Positions 56,778 to 64,000 of a stretch of DNA of 64,000 nt are shown one piece after another. The position numbers and the translations under genes were made by a program. Within the stretch, counting starts at the first letter, position 1; each line of letters starts with the position of its first letter. The notes under the pieces are model-generated. The model was given only the letters and a program-made list of their open reading frames with translations. It did no database searches and was not told the DNA's origin. Source of the DNA: Shewanella indica (GTDB lineage Bacteria > Pseudomonadota > Gammaproteobacteria > Enterobacterales > Shewanellaceae); contig NZ_NIJK01000003.1 in assembly GCF_002836975.1 (NCBI RefSeq), forward strand, positions 28,354 to 92,353, given 5' to 3'.

Positions 56778-57043
56778 AAAATCCCCCCTTAGCAACTGCC
56801 GGGCCTGAGGTCAGATAAGCTAACGTCAATAAAACCGCTATAATCCGACGCGTTCCGGAGATATTCACGGCAGCCCCTTTCTACCTGGCCCAATCTTAAG
56901 TAGGATAAGGCATTGAAGGACAAGATGAACCCGAAATTTCCAACCACCATTAAGTGGTCAAGATTTTCACCTTGGGTTATCCGGGCAAGGGCTGCATTTT
57001 TCAATGTGCGCGATAATACCTTAAGACGAGTAAGGAAACCAAT

Positions 57044-57649
57044 TTGAGTACCATGGTACTGACCCCAATGATGATTGTGGCCGCTTACCTGCTCGGCTCT
57101 ATCTCCAGCGCCGTGCTGGTGTGCCGCCTCAAGGGTCTGCCGGATCCCAGAGGCAAAGGCTCCGGCAACCCAGGCGCGACTAATGTGCTGCGTATCGGTG
57201 GCACCTGGGCCGCCGCCATGGTGTTTTTCTTTGATATGCTCAAAGGAGCTCTGCCCGCTTATACCGCTTATCTGATGGGGATAGATGCCGTCTGGCTTGG
57301 GGTGATAGCCATTGCCGCCTGCCTGGGACACATATACCCGATTTTCTTCGGTTTCAAGGGCGGCAAAGGCGTAGCCACAGCGCTCGGTGCCATGGCGCCT
57401 ATAGGTGAAGGCTTGGCGCTGTGTTTGATGGGCACCTGGTTAGTGGTGGTTTTACTGACCCGTTATTCCTCGCTGGCGGCCCTGGTTACCGCCCTGCTGG
57501 CACCTTTATATACCTGGTGGCTGGATGACAGATTTACCCTGCCGGTGGCCATGCTATCGACACTGATCATTATCCGCCACAAGGATAATATTCGCCGCCT
57601 GCTCAAGGGGGAAGAATCCAAAATGTCGCGCTCCAGGCGCACTAAATAG
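57044..57649 (+). CDS. plsY: Glycerol-3-phosphate acyltransferase PlsY
   Basis: The 201-residue inner-membrane enzyme uses acyl phosphate to acylate glycerol 3-phosphate, starting phospholipid synthesis. Motifs: [43 protein letters not shown]. The start is TTG 57044, with AAGGA seven bases before; it gives an N-terminus the same length as E. coli PlsY. ATG 57053 would be 16 bases from the site. The gap 56778-57043 is the divergent promoter region with folB. Confidence 0.94.
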   Translation: MSTMVLTPMMIVAAYLLGSISSAVLVCRLKGLPDPRGKGSGNPGATNVLRIGGTWAAAMVFFFDMLKGALPAYTAYLMGIDAVWLGVIAIAACLGHIYPIFFGFKGGKGVATALGAMAPIGEGLALCLMGTWLVVVLLTRYSSLAALVTALLAPLYTWWLDDRFTLPVAMLSTLIIIRHKDNIRRLLKGEESKMSRSRRTK

Positions 57650-57687
57650 AAGCAATTGCACGGTTGTAACGACTGTCACAAAAACAG

Positions 57688-57715
57688 CAAAGGCGCCATT
57701 GGCGCCTTTTACTTT
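57688..57715 (+). terminator. Intrinsic terminator after plsY
   Basis: AAGGCGCC-ATT-GGCGCCTT stem followed by TTACTTTT. Confidence 0.83.
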
Positions 57716-57748
57716 TCAGGTTACAGAGGATGAGTTAGCTAGGCTCCT

Positions 57749-58765
57749 TCAGGAAATCGCCTCCAGGGTATCCAGCGGCCAACGCGGCTGCCCTTTCACC
57801 GCCAACGTCTCACGCTCGCCGGCCTTGAGGCGCTGCAAGCCTGCGTAGGCTATCATGGCGCCGTTATCTGTGCAGAACTCGCCTCTGGGATAGAAAACCT
57901 TGCCGCCACGACTTTGCATCAACTCGGCCAGTGAGCTTCTCAGACGGGTATTGGCACTGACACCACCGGCAATAACCAAGCGCTTAAAGCCGGTTTGCTC
58001 CAATGCGCGGCGGCACTTGATAACCATGGTATCGACCACGGCTTCTTCGAATGCCCTGGCGATATTGGCACGGGTCTGCTCATCATCCGGTTCGGCGGCT
58101 ATGGTATTGGCTGCGTAGGTTTTCAGTCCCGAGAAACTAAAATCCAAACCCGGCCTGTCAGTCATAGGGCGGGGAAACTTATAACCGGACTTTTCCCCTT
58201 TGGCGGCGAGTTTAGCCAATCTTGGGCCTCCAGGATAATCCAGCCCCATCAGTTTAGCTGTCTTGTCGAAGGCTTCACCGGCCGCATCATCTATGGATTC
58301 ACCCAAGACTTCATAGCTGCCTATGCCTTCTACTTTCACCAGCATGGAGTGACCACCGGAAACCAAGAGCGCCACAAAGGGAAACTCAGGTGCATCCTCT
58401 TCCAACATGGGCGCCAGCAGATGCCCTTCCATATGGTGGACACCAACAGCAGGTTTATTCCAGGCAAATGCCAGGGAGCGACCAACGCAAGCCCCCACCA
58501 AAAGCGCACCTATAAGGCCCGGCCCCTTGGTGTAAGCAATACCGTCGAGATCTTCGATACGGGTATCGGCCTTGGCCAGTGCTTCACGGATCAGTGGCAC
58601 TATTTTACGCACATGATCCCGTGATGCCAGCTCAGGCACCACGCCACCGTAGTCGGCATGCAACTTGACCTGACTGTAAAGTGCATGGGATAACAGCCCC
58701 TGCTCTTCGTCGTAAACCGCTATTCCTGTCTCATCACAGGATGTCTCAATACCTAAAACCCGCAT
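57749..58765 (-). CDS. tsaD: tRNA threonylcarbamoyladenosine transferase TsaD
   Basis: The 338-residue protein transfers threonylcarbamoyl to A37 of ANN-decoding tRNAs, with TsaB, TsaC and TsaE. Motifs: [10 protein letters not shown] at the start, metal ligands in [20 protein letters not shown], and [13 protein letters not shown]. It reads divergently from rpsU, the universal arrangement in this group. Confidence 0.97.
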   Translation of the reverse strand: MRVLGIETSCDETGIAVYDEEQGLLSHALYSQVKLHADYGGVVPELASRDHVRKIVPLIREALAKADTRIEDLDGIAYTKGPGLIGALLVGACVGRSLAFAWNKPAVGVHHMEGHLLAPMLEEDAPEFPFVALLVSGGHSMLVKVEGIGSYEVLGESIDDAAGEAFDKTAKLMGLDYPGGPRLAKLAAKGEKSGYKFPRPMTDRPGLDFSFSGLKTYAANTIAAEPDDEQTRANIARAFEEAVVDTMVIKCRRALEQTGFKRLVIAGGVSANTRLRSSLAELMQSRGGKVFYPRGEFCTDNGAMIAYAGLQRLKAGERETLAVKGQPRWPLDTLEAIS

Positions 58766-58909
58766 CTATGAAATCTTTCCACCTGAAAAGGGGCGCCAAT
58801 TCTACCCCTAACCAGGAGATTTCTCCAGTTGTAGGCTAAAGTGAATTTACTTTAGGGACTTTACATTCAGTGCCTGTCGGTTTAAAATTCCGCACCATTT
58901 TAAATCCAC

Positions 58910-58931
58910 TTGGGTCAAGTGATTGACTCAA
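58910..58931. promoter_or_regulatory. Inverted repeat in the rpsU promoter region
   Basis: TTGGGTCAA (58910-58918) and TTGACTCAA (58923-58931) form a 9-base inverted repeat with one mismatch and a GTGA centre, 30 bases before the rpsU start. It may be an operator, or part of a promoter (TTGACT as a -35). The rest of 58766-58961 shows no gene. Confidence 0.35.
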
Positions 58932-58961
58932 TACAAACTTACACCTAAGGGGTGATGGCGT

Positions 58962-59177
58962 ATGCCAATTATTAAAGTACGTGAAAACGAACCATTCGAC
59001 GTAGCTCTGCGTCGTTTCAAGCGCTCTTGTGAAAAAGCCGGTATCCTGGCCGACGTGCGTGCTCGTGAATTCTACGAGAAGCCAACTACTGCTCGTAAGC
59101 GTGCAAAAGCTGCTGCAGTTAAGCGTCTGGCCAAGAAGCTTTCTCGCGAAAACGCACGTCGCGTACGTTTATACTAA
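58962..59177 (+). CDS. rpsU: 30S ribosomal protein S21
   Basis: A 71-residue, very basic protein ([19 protein letters not shown], ending [10 protein letters not shown]) identical in pattern to E. coli S21, needed for initiation on the small subunit. AAGGGGTGAT precedes ATG 58962, an excellent ribosome site. First gene of the macromolecular synthesis operon with dnaG and rpoD. Confidence 0.98.
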   Translation: MPIIKVRENEPFDVALRRFKRSCEKAGILADVRAREFYEKPTTARKRAKAAAVKRLAKKLSRENARRVRLY

Positions 59178-59183
59178 TTCCTT

Positions 59184-59627
59184 ATGAGCCTGATAGATAA
59201 GCTGAAAGACCAGATGAAACAAGCCTTGGTGGCCAAAGAGAAGGTCCGCCTGGGTACGATTCGTATGGCATTAGCTGCCATCAAACAGATTGAAGTGGAT
59301 ACCCGCGAAACTCTGAATGATGAGCAGATAATAGCTGTCTTGACCAAAATGGTGAAACAACGCCGTGATGCCATTGCCCAATATGAGGCAGCGGGTCGTC
59401 CGGAGTTGGCAGAAGTCGAAGCAGCAGAGATTCAAGTTATTGAAACTTTCCTGCCACAGCCTCTGAGCGAAAGCGAAATCGCTGCGCTGATTGATGCGGC
59501 TATCCAAGATAGCGGCGCCAGCACTATGGCGGATATGGGCAAAGTAATGGGAGCGTTGAAATCCAAAGTTCAGGGTCGTGCAGACATGGGTGCAATTAGT
59601 GCCCAGATCCGTGCCAAACTGCAATAA
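59184..59627 (+). CDS. GatB/YqeY domain protein
   Basis: A 147-residue, mostly helical protein: LIDKLKDQMKQALVAKEK, TIRMALAAIKQIEVD, KQRRDAIAQYEAAGR and MGKVMGALKSKVQGRADM match YqeY. The domain resembles the tRNA-binding tail of amidotransferase GatB; the role of the stand-alone protein is unknown. It lies six bases after rpsU, as in Shewanella and Vibrio, but is absent from this place in E. coli. Confidence 0.93.
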   Translation: MSLIDKLKDQMKQALVAKEKVRLGTIRMALAAIKQIEVDTRETLNDEQIIAVLTKMVKQRRDAIAQYEAAGRPELAEVEAAEIQVIETFLPQPLSESEIAALIDAAIQDSGASTMADMGKVMGALKSKVQGRADMGAISAQIRAKLQ

Positions 59628-59642
59628 GCGGGTTTCCACGTA

Positions 59643-59676
59643 TGAACAAGCCGTGCATCTGCGCGGCTTGTTTGTT
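59643..59676 (+). terminator. Hairpin with T-rich tail between yqeY-like gene and dnaG
   Basis: GAACAAGCCG and CGGCTTGTTT-type arms form a strong stem followed by GTTTAC. It corresponds in place to the partial terminator in the E. coli rpsU-dnaG gap that lowers dnaG expression. Confidence 0.65.
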
Positions 59677-59707
59677 TACATCGGTCAAGGGTGCATGACT
59701 CAGTCTG

Positions 59708-61435
59708 ATGGCTATACCTCGTGATTTTATCAATGAGCTGATTGCTCGCACAGACATAGTTGATCTAATCGATCACAAAGTACCCCTTAAAAAAGCGGGT
59801 AAGAATTATTCTGCCTGTTGCCCTTTCCACAGCGAAAAATCACCCTCTTTCACCGTTAGCAGAGATAAACAGTTTTACCATTGCTTCGGCTGTGGTGCCC
59901 ATGGCAATGCCATCGACTTCATCATGGAGTATGACCGTCTCGAGTTTCTCGATGCCATTGAGGAGCTGGCAAGCCAACTGGGGCTGGAGGTTCCGCGGGA
60001 GAATAACCCCAATCGTCGTCGTGACGAAGGGCTCAGCCGCGATCTCTATCAGTTGATGGAAGAGGCTAACAGGTATTACCAAAGCCAGCTCAGACAACAC
60101 CAGGACAAACAGAAGGTGTTGGACTATCTGGCCTTTCGTGGATTATCAGACCAGGTGGTCGAGCGCTTCGGCATAGGCTTTGCCCCCGACGGCTGGGATG
60201 GCTTGCTGAGTCGCTACCGCTCACAACAGGAGTCGCAGGACAAACTGTTGACTGCGGGGATGATTATCAGCAACGACAACGGTAAGCGTTATGACCGCTT
60301 CCGTGACAGACTGATGTTCCCGATCCGCGATAGACGCGGCCGGGTGATTGCCTTTGGTGGCCGGGTATTGGGAGATGGTACCCCCAAGTACTTGAATTCT
60401 CCGGAAACGCCCATATTTCATAAGGGTAACGAGCTTTACGGTCTTTATGAACTGAAGCAGGCTCACAGAGAACCCCGACAAGTGCTGATTGTCGAAGGTT
60501 ATATGGACGTGGTGGCGCTGGCTCAATTTGGGGTCGATTATGCAGTAGCCTCCCTGGGGACTTCGACCACAGCCGAACAATTTCAGTTGTTGCTGCGCAG
60601 CGCCAAAGAAGTGGTTTGCTGTTATGACGGTGACAACGCCGGAAAAGAAGCAGCCTGGCGCGCACTGGAAACCGCCCTGCCACTGCTTAAGCCCGGCGAT
60701 ACAGTGCGCTTTATGTTTTTGCCCCAGGGGGAAGATCCCGACTCCATGGTGCGTAAGACAGGCAAAGAAGCCTTCGAGGCATTGATAGATGAAGCGCAAA
60801 CACTGACAGGGTTTCTGTTCGATACCCTGACCACTAAATACGGGACAGACAAGGGCAACTTGGCGAAACAGGCCATAGCTCTGATTGAAAAGATTCAAGA
60901 TACTGTGCTGCAAAATCTATTGCTCGAAGACCTGTCACACAGGCTCGGCATGAACAGCGCAGATGATCTGAAGAAGAAGCTGGGATTCAAGAGCCCCCAA
61001 GGGGTGGCTTCTGCCCGGCATAAAGCGCTTAAGGGCCGGGGTACCCCGCTGCGACTCGCCGTCGCCTTGCTGGTACAACACCCACAGTTGGGGCTGAATT
61101 TGATCCCCCAACCGGCTCTTAAGCATTTGCAGATGGCCGGCATAGACTTGCTGGTCGAATTACTGGATTTGACTCGCGCCCAGAAGATGAACAGCGCACA
61201 ACTACTTGAGCAATTCAGGGATACGGACGAATTTTCTGCCCTGAGAAAACTAGCCCAATGGGAGCATCAAGTGGCGGATGAAAACCTGGAGCAAGAGTTC
61301 AAAAAATCCCTGGTATGGCTGAACAATCAATACATTGAGCAACGTTACCAGGAATTAAGTCTGAAACAGACCCATACTAAAGAAGAGAAAATACAGCTTA
61401 AGAAGCTAATCGCAGCGATGAAAAGCTGCCAATAA
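59708..61435 (+). CDS. dnaG: DNA primase
   Basis: The 575-residue enzyme makes RNA primers at the replication fork. Domains: N-terminal zinc finger (CPFHSEKSPSF...YHCFGCGAHG, about 40-65), the RNAP basic region, TOPRIM fold (VEGYMDVVAL, Glu about 265; YDGDNAGKEA) and a C-terminal helicase-binding domain (about 435-575). The ribosome site is poor, fitting the low copy number of primase. Confidence 0.97.
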   Translation: MAIPRDFINELIARTDIVDLIDHKVPLKKAGKNYSACCPFHSEKSPSFTVSRDKQFYHCFGCGAHGNAIDFIMEYDRLEFLDAIEELASQLGLEVPRENNPNRRRDEGLSRDLYQLMEEANRYYQSQLRQHQDKQKVLDYLAFRGLSDQVVERFGIGFAPDGWDGLLSRYRSQQESQDKLLTAGMIISNDNGKRYDRFRDRLMFPIRDRRGRVIAFGGRVLGDGTPKYLNSPETPIFHKGNELYGLYELKQAHREPRQVLIVEGYMDVVALAQFGVDYAVASLGTSTTAEQFQLLLRSAKEVVCCYDGDNAGKEAAWRALETALPLLKPGDTVRFMFLPQGEDPDSMVRKTGKEAFEALIDEAQTLTGFLFDTLTTKYGTDKGNLAKQAIALIEKIQDTVLQNLLLEDLSHRLGMNSADDLKKKLGFKSPQGVASARHKALKGRGTPLRLAVALLVQHPQLGLNLIPQPALKHLQMAGIDLLVELLDLTRAQKMNSAQLLEQFRDTDEFSALRKLAQWEHQVADENLEQEFKKSLVWLNNQYIEQRYQELSLKQTHTKEEKIQLKKLIAAMKSCQ

Positions 61436-61490
61436 GCTCTCTCAATTTATGGGTCCGGTCGCCGGACTAGCACAGGGATGCGCACATGGC

Positions 61491-61496
61491 TATAAT
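61491..61496 (+). promoter_or_regulatory. Possible -10 element of an internal rpoD promoter
   Basis: TATAAT lies 73 bases before the rpoD start in the dnaG-rpoD gap; the -35 position (TAGCAC) is weak. Internal rpoD promoters are known in other species. Confidence 0.3.
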
Positions 61497-61568
61497 TGAC
61501 GATTTGTGCGGCAAGAGCCCAAGGCCGCTGCCCATCGTTGTAACAGTTACCCAACTTGGATGATATCT

Positions 61569-63416
61569 ATGGATCAAACTCCGCAGTCGCAACTTAAACT
61601 GTTGCTCGCCAAAGGCAAAGAGCAAGGTTACCTAACCTATGCAGAAGTGAATGACCACTTGCCTGCAGATATGGTCGATTCTGACCAGATCGAAGATATT
61701 ATCCAGATGATAAATGACATGGGTATCCGAGTGTTTGAAGAAGCACCGGATGTCGATGACATTATGATGTCGGAAGACAGCACGGATGAAGATGCCGCCG
61801 AAGAAGCCGCAGCAGCTCTGGCCTCAGTCGAGAGCGAGCTGGGCCGCACCACAGACCCAGTGCGTATGTATATGCGTGAAATGGGCACAGTGGAACTGCT
61901 GACCCGCGAAGGCGAAATTCAGATCGCCAAGCGTATCGAAGAAGGCATCAACACGGTACAGAGCTCAGTCGCCGAGTACCCACAGGCAATCGCCATGATC
62001 CTCGAACAGTTTGATCAGTTCGAGGCCGAAGAGATCCGCCTGTCCGACATTATCTCTGGATTTGTCAATCCCGATGAAGACAATGTAGGCCCAAGCGCCA
62101 CCCATATTGGCTCAGAGTTATCCGATGAAGACCTGGATGATGAAGATGATATGGACGACGATGACGAAGATGACGACAGCGATTCCGAAGATGAAGGCTC
62201 AAAAGGCCCGGATCCGGAAGAAGCCCGTGAGCGTTTCGGCCAACTACGTGCCGTCTATGAAAACTCACTGAAGCTCATCGAACTCAAGGGACGCGATCAC
62301 CCCGAGTCAGTCGCGGCTCTGTTCCACATCGGCGAAATTTTTAAAGAATTCCGTCTGGTGCCCAAGCAGTTTGACCGTCTGGTCAAGAGCATGCGCAGCA
62401 TGATGGACAAAGTGCGGGTTCAGGAACGCCTGATCCTCAAGCTTTGTGTTGAACAGGCCAAAATGCCGAAGAAGAACTTTGTTAAGCTCTTCACCGGCAA
62501 CGAAACCGACATCAGTTGGTTCAACGCTGAGATGAACTCCGGCAAGCCATACGCCGAAGGCCTGAAAATGGTCGAGGAAGACGTGCTGCGTTGCCGCGCC
62601 AAGCTGGAAGCCATCGAAGCCGAAACGGGTCTGTCTATCGCCTCAATCAAAGACATCAACCGCCGCATGAGCATAGGTGAAGCCAAGGCTCGCCGTGCCA
62701 AGAAGGAAATGGTTGAAGCCAACTTACGTCTGGTTATTTCTATCGCCAAGAAATACACCAACCGTGGCCTGCAGTTCCTGGATCTGATCCAGGAAGGCAA
62801 CATAGGTCTGATGAAGGCAGTAGACAAGTTTGAATACCGTCGTGGCTATAAGTTTTCTACCTATGCTACCTGGTGGATCCGTCAGGCCATTACCCGCTCC
62901 ATCGCGGACCAGGCCCGTACCATACGTATCCCGGTACACATGATAGAGACTATCAACAAGCTCAACCGTATCTCGCGGCAGATGCTGCAGGAAATGGGAC
63001 GCGAGCCTTCTCCGGAAGAACTTGCCGAGCGGATGATGATGCCGGAAGACAAGATCCGCAAAGTGCTGAAAATCGCCAAAGAGCCTATCTCCATGGAGAC
63101 CCCTATCGGGGACGACGAAGATTCGCATCTGGGGGATTTCATCGAGGATACAACCCTCGAGCTGCCACTGGACAGCGCCACCAGCGAAAGCCTCAAGAGC
63201 GCCACTCATGAGGTGCTGGCTGGCCTGACAGCCCGTGAAGCCAAGGTTCTCAGAATGCGTTTTGGTATCGACATGAACACTGACCACACCCTGGAAGAAG
63301 TGGGCAAGCAATTCGACGTTACCCGTGAACGTATTCGTCAGATTGAGGCCAAGGCACTGCGTAAGCTGCGTCACCCGAGCCGCTCGGAAATCCTCAAGTC
63401 CTTCCTGGACGAGTAA
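61569..63416 (+). CDS. rpoD: RNA polymerase primary sigma factor (sigma-70)
   Basis: The 615-residue protein has region 1.1 ([13 protein letters not shown]..), the non-conserved insert with a strongly acidic Asp/Glu run (about 205-235), region 2 ([19 protein letters not shown]; core binding and -10 melting [11 protein letters not shown]), region 3 and the region 4 helix-turn-helix ([24 protein letters not shown]). ATG 61569 matches the E. coli start; nearby ATG 61560 and an upstream frame are less likely. Confidence 0.98.
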   Translation: MDQTPQSQLKLLLAKGKEQGYLTYAEVNDHLPADMVDSDQIEDIIQMINDMGIRVFEEAPDVDDIMMSEDSTDEDAAEEAAAALASVESELGRTTDPVRMYMREMGTVELLTREGEIQIAKRIEEGINTVQSSVAEYPQAIAMILEQFDQFEAEEIRLSDIISGFVNPDEDNVGPSATHIGSELSDEDLDDEDDMDDDDEDDDSDSEDEGSKGPDPEEARERFGQLRAVYENSLKLIELKGRDHPESVAALFHIGEIFKEFRLVPKQFDRLVKSMRSMMDKVRVQERLILKLCVEQAKMPKKNFVKLFTGNETDISWFNAEMNSGKPYAEGLKMVEEDVLRCRAKLEAIEAETGLSIASIKDINRRMSIGEAKARRAKKEMVEANLRLVISIAKKYTNRGLQFLDLIQEGNIGLMKAVDKFEYRRGYKFSTYATWWIRQAITRSIADQARTIRIPVHMIETINKLNRISRQMLQEMGREPSPEELAERMMMPEDKIRKVLKIAKEPISMETPIGDDEDSHLGDFIEDTTLELPLDSATSESLKSATHEVLAGLTAREAKVLRMRFGIDMNTDHTLEEVGKQFDVTRERIRQIEAKALRKLRHPSRSEILKSFLDE

Positions 63417-63428
63417 ACAAGCTTTTGT

Positions 63429-63458
63429 ACAAAAACCCCGCATCGCGGGGTTTTTTAT
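63429..63458 (+). terminator. Intrinsic terminator after rpoD
   Basis: AACCCCGC-ATC-GCGGGGTT stem followed by six T's. Confidence 0.9.
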
Positions 63459-63531
63459 TGCCTTTAAGACTCAAGTCTGATTAACAGATAACCACTTGAA
63501 AGCAATAGCATCAATAATGCGCAAAACACGG

Positions 63532-63560
63532 GTGACAAGCGCAATTAAACTTCGTATACT
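63532..63560 (+). promoter_or_regulatory. Promoter of tRNA-Ile2
   Basis: GTGACA (63532-63537), 17-base spacer, TATACT (63555-63560), then CTCTCCCGC, 37 bases before the mature tRNA. Confidence 0.65.
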
Positions 63561-63596
63561 CTCTCCCGCTTCTGGTGATGACGATTGCCTTAAGCC

Positions 63597-63673
63597 GGCC
63601 CCTTAGCTCAGTTGGTTAGAGCACACGACTCATAATCGTTAGGTCCCCAGTTCGAGTCTGGGAGGGGCCACCA
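63597..63673 (+). tRNA. ileX: tRNA-Ile2 (CAT anticodon, lysidine-modified)
   Basis: A 77-base cloverleaf with GGCCCCT acceptor, anticodon loop CTCATAA and encoded CCA. The acceptor GGCCCC and location right after rpoD match E. coli ileX rather than elongator tRNA-Met. The C34 would be changed to lysidine by TilS so that it reads AUA codons. Confidence 0.9.
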
Positions 63674-63682
63674 TATTTTTCG

Positions 63683-63722
63683 AAGGCTTAGCTAACTCAA
63701 TTTAGCTAAGCCTTTGTTGTTT
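63683..63722 (+). terminator. Intrinsic terminator after tRNA-Ile2
   Basis: AAGGCTTAGCTAA (63683-63695) pairs exactly with 63702-63714, followed by TGTTGTTTC. Bases 63723-63920 after it show no gene. Confidence 0.8.
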
Positions 63723-63924
63723 CTAGGTATGTTTATTTTCGATCACTCAGTTGTGCGAACAAGCCCCATGTGTGCTCTGCATTGGCTTACGGGCCTGAAT
63801 ACAAGACGTGGTTCGCAGCAAATAGCCCTAGTCCTTTGCAAGAAGCACAACACAGCAGGCATTTAGAACGAAGATAAATAATGTGGGGGAAGAAGTCAGC
63901 GGAATTTCGACTCAGTATGTGGTA

Positions 63925-64000
63925 GTGTTCATAAATCTGTGTCATTTGAGTAATATACACCCAAAAGGATATTCAAATGACCAAACCTACATTCGACATG
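63925..64000 (+). mobile_element. Probable left end of an IS256-family insertion sequence (runs off window)
   Basis: GTTCATAAATCTGTGTCAT (63929-63947) resembles terminal repeats of IS256-type elements, and a transposase-like start follows 30 bases on. The right end is outside the window, so the inverted repeat cannot be confirmed. Confidence 0.5.
63977..64000 (+). CDS. Start of a probable IS256-type transposase gene (partial)
   Basis: Only eight codons, MTKPTFDM, are visible after AAGGAT. Many IS256-family transposases start in nearly this way. Too short to prove. Confidence 0.45.

Noticed and set aside
63597..63673. Elongator tRNA-Met reading of the CAT tRNA
   Set aside because: Acceptor stem GGCCCC and the position after rpoD match ileX; initiator features are absent as well.

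Overview
The window is a piece of a gammaproteobacterial chromosome that looks like Shewanella. The gene content and order (OmpA family, talB, pgi, a DUF3545 protein; pilU/pilT divergent from yggS-proC-yggT-yggU-rdgB-hemW; exeA-gspB; cca, lpp, uppP, folK, folB / plsY, tsaD / rpsU-yqeY-dnaG-rpoD-ileX) fit that genus, and the base composition looks close to 50% G+C. The species cannot be fixed from the sequence alone. Most of the window is housekeeping DNA with short intergenic gaps, clear Shine-Dalgarno sites and many intrinsic terminators.

Layout. 1-3 kb: end of an M28 aminopeptidase gene, yaaA, and an alanine/glycine:Na+ symporter. 3.3-10 kb: central carbon metabolism (phosphoketolase; talB-pgi) with an OmpA-family porin. 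10-14 kb: a DUF3545 protein, a hemerythrin-like protein, and a hybrid histidine kinase overlapping a response regulator. 14-19 kb: DNA repair (nfo), envelope and stress genes (exported thiol peroxidase, MscS channel, OmpA-like protein, DUF4136 lipoprotein), and a small membrane protein behind a Fur-box-like site. 19-25 kb: yciH-yqgE-ruvX, a kynurenine-type pair (divergent tryptophan dioxygenase and a kynureninase-like enzyme), hemH, exported glutathione peroxidase, porin. 26-33 kb: pilT/pilU and the yggS-hemW cluster. 33-38 kb: DUF885 peptidase, LysR regulator, yggN-like gene.

37.8-40.2 kb is the most unusual part. It is about 2.3 kb with no credible gene, built from a 290-bp repeat (five good copies, three at exact 290-bp spacing, plus one decayed copy) interleaved with a second repeated module. 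Both modules are full of small hairpins whose loops carry NGGA inside a CANGGANG context, the recognition signature of CsrA/RsmA proteins. One strand carries them in the first module and the other strand in the second.

40-49 kb: glsB-yggL-trmB divergent from mutY-yggX, then an accessory stretch where many enterobacteria have mltC. It holds an AT-rich lone KAP-type P-loop ATPase and a CmlA/FloR-like drug exporter whose upstream region has the parts of a translational attenuator (13-codon leader ORF and a hairpin that buries the exporter's ribosome binding site). Then come a thioredoxin-like protein, a cytochrome b561-YceI pair and a tRNA-Phe/tRNA-Thr operon. 49-64 kb: exeA-gspB, cca, lpp, an RlmA-like methyltransferase, uppP, folate genes, plsY, tsaD, the macromolecular synthesis operon rpsU-yqeY-dnaG-rpoD, tRNA-Ile2, and at the right edge what looks like the first bases of an IS256-type insertion sequence.

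Gene starts were chosen by hand from ribosome binding sites and family length. Strand '-' features are given with start lower than end. No database search was possible, so family names rest on recognised motifs and length.
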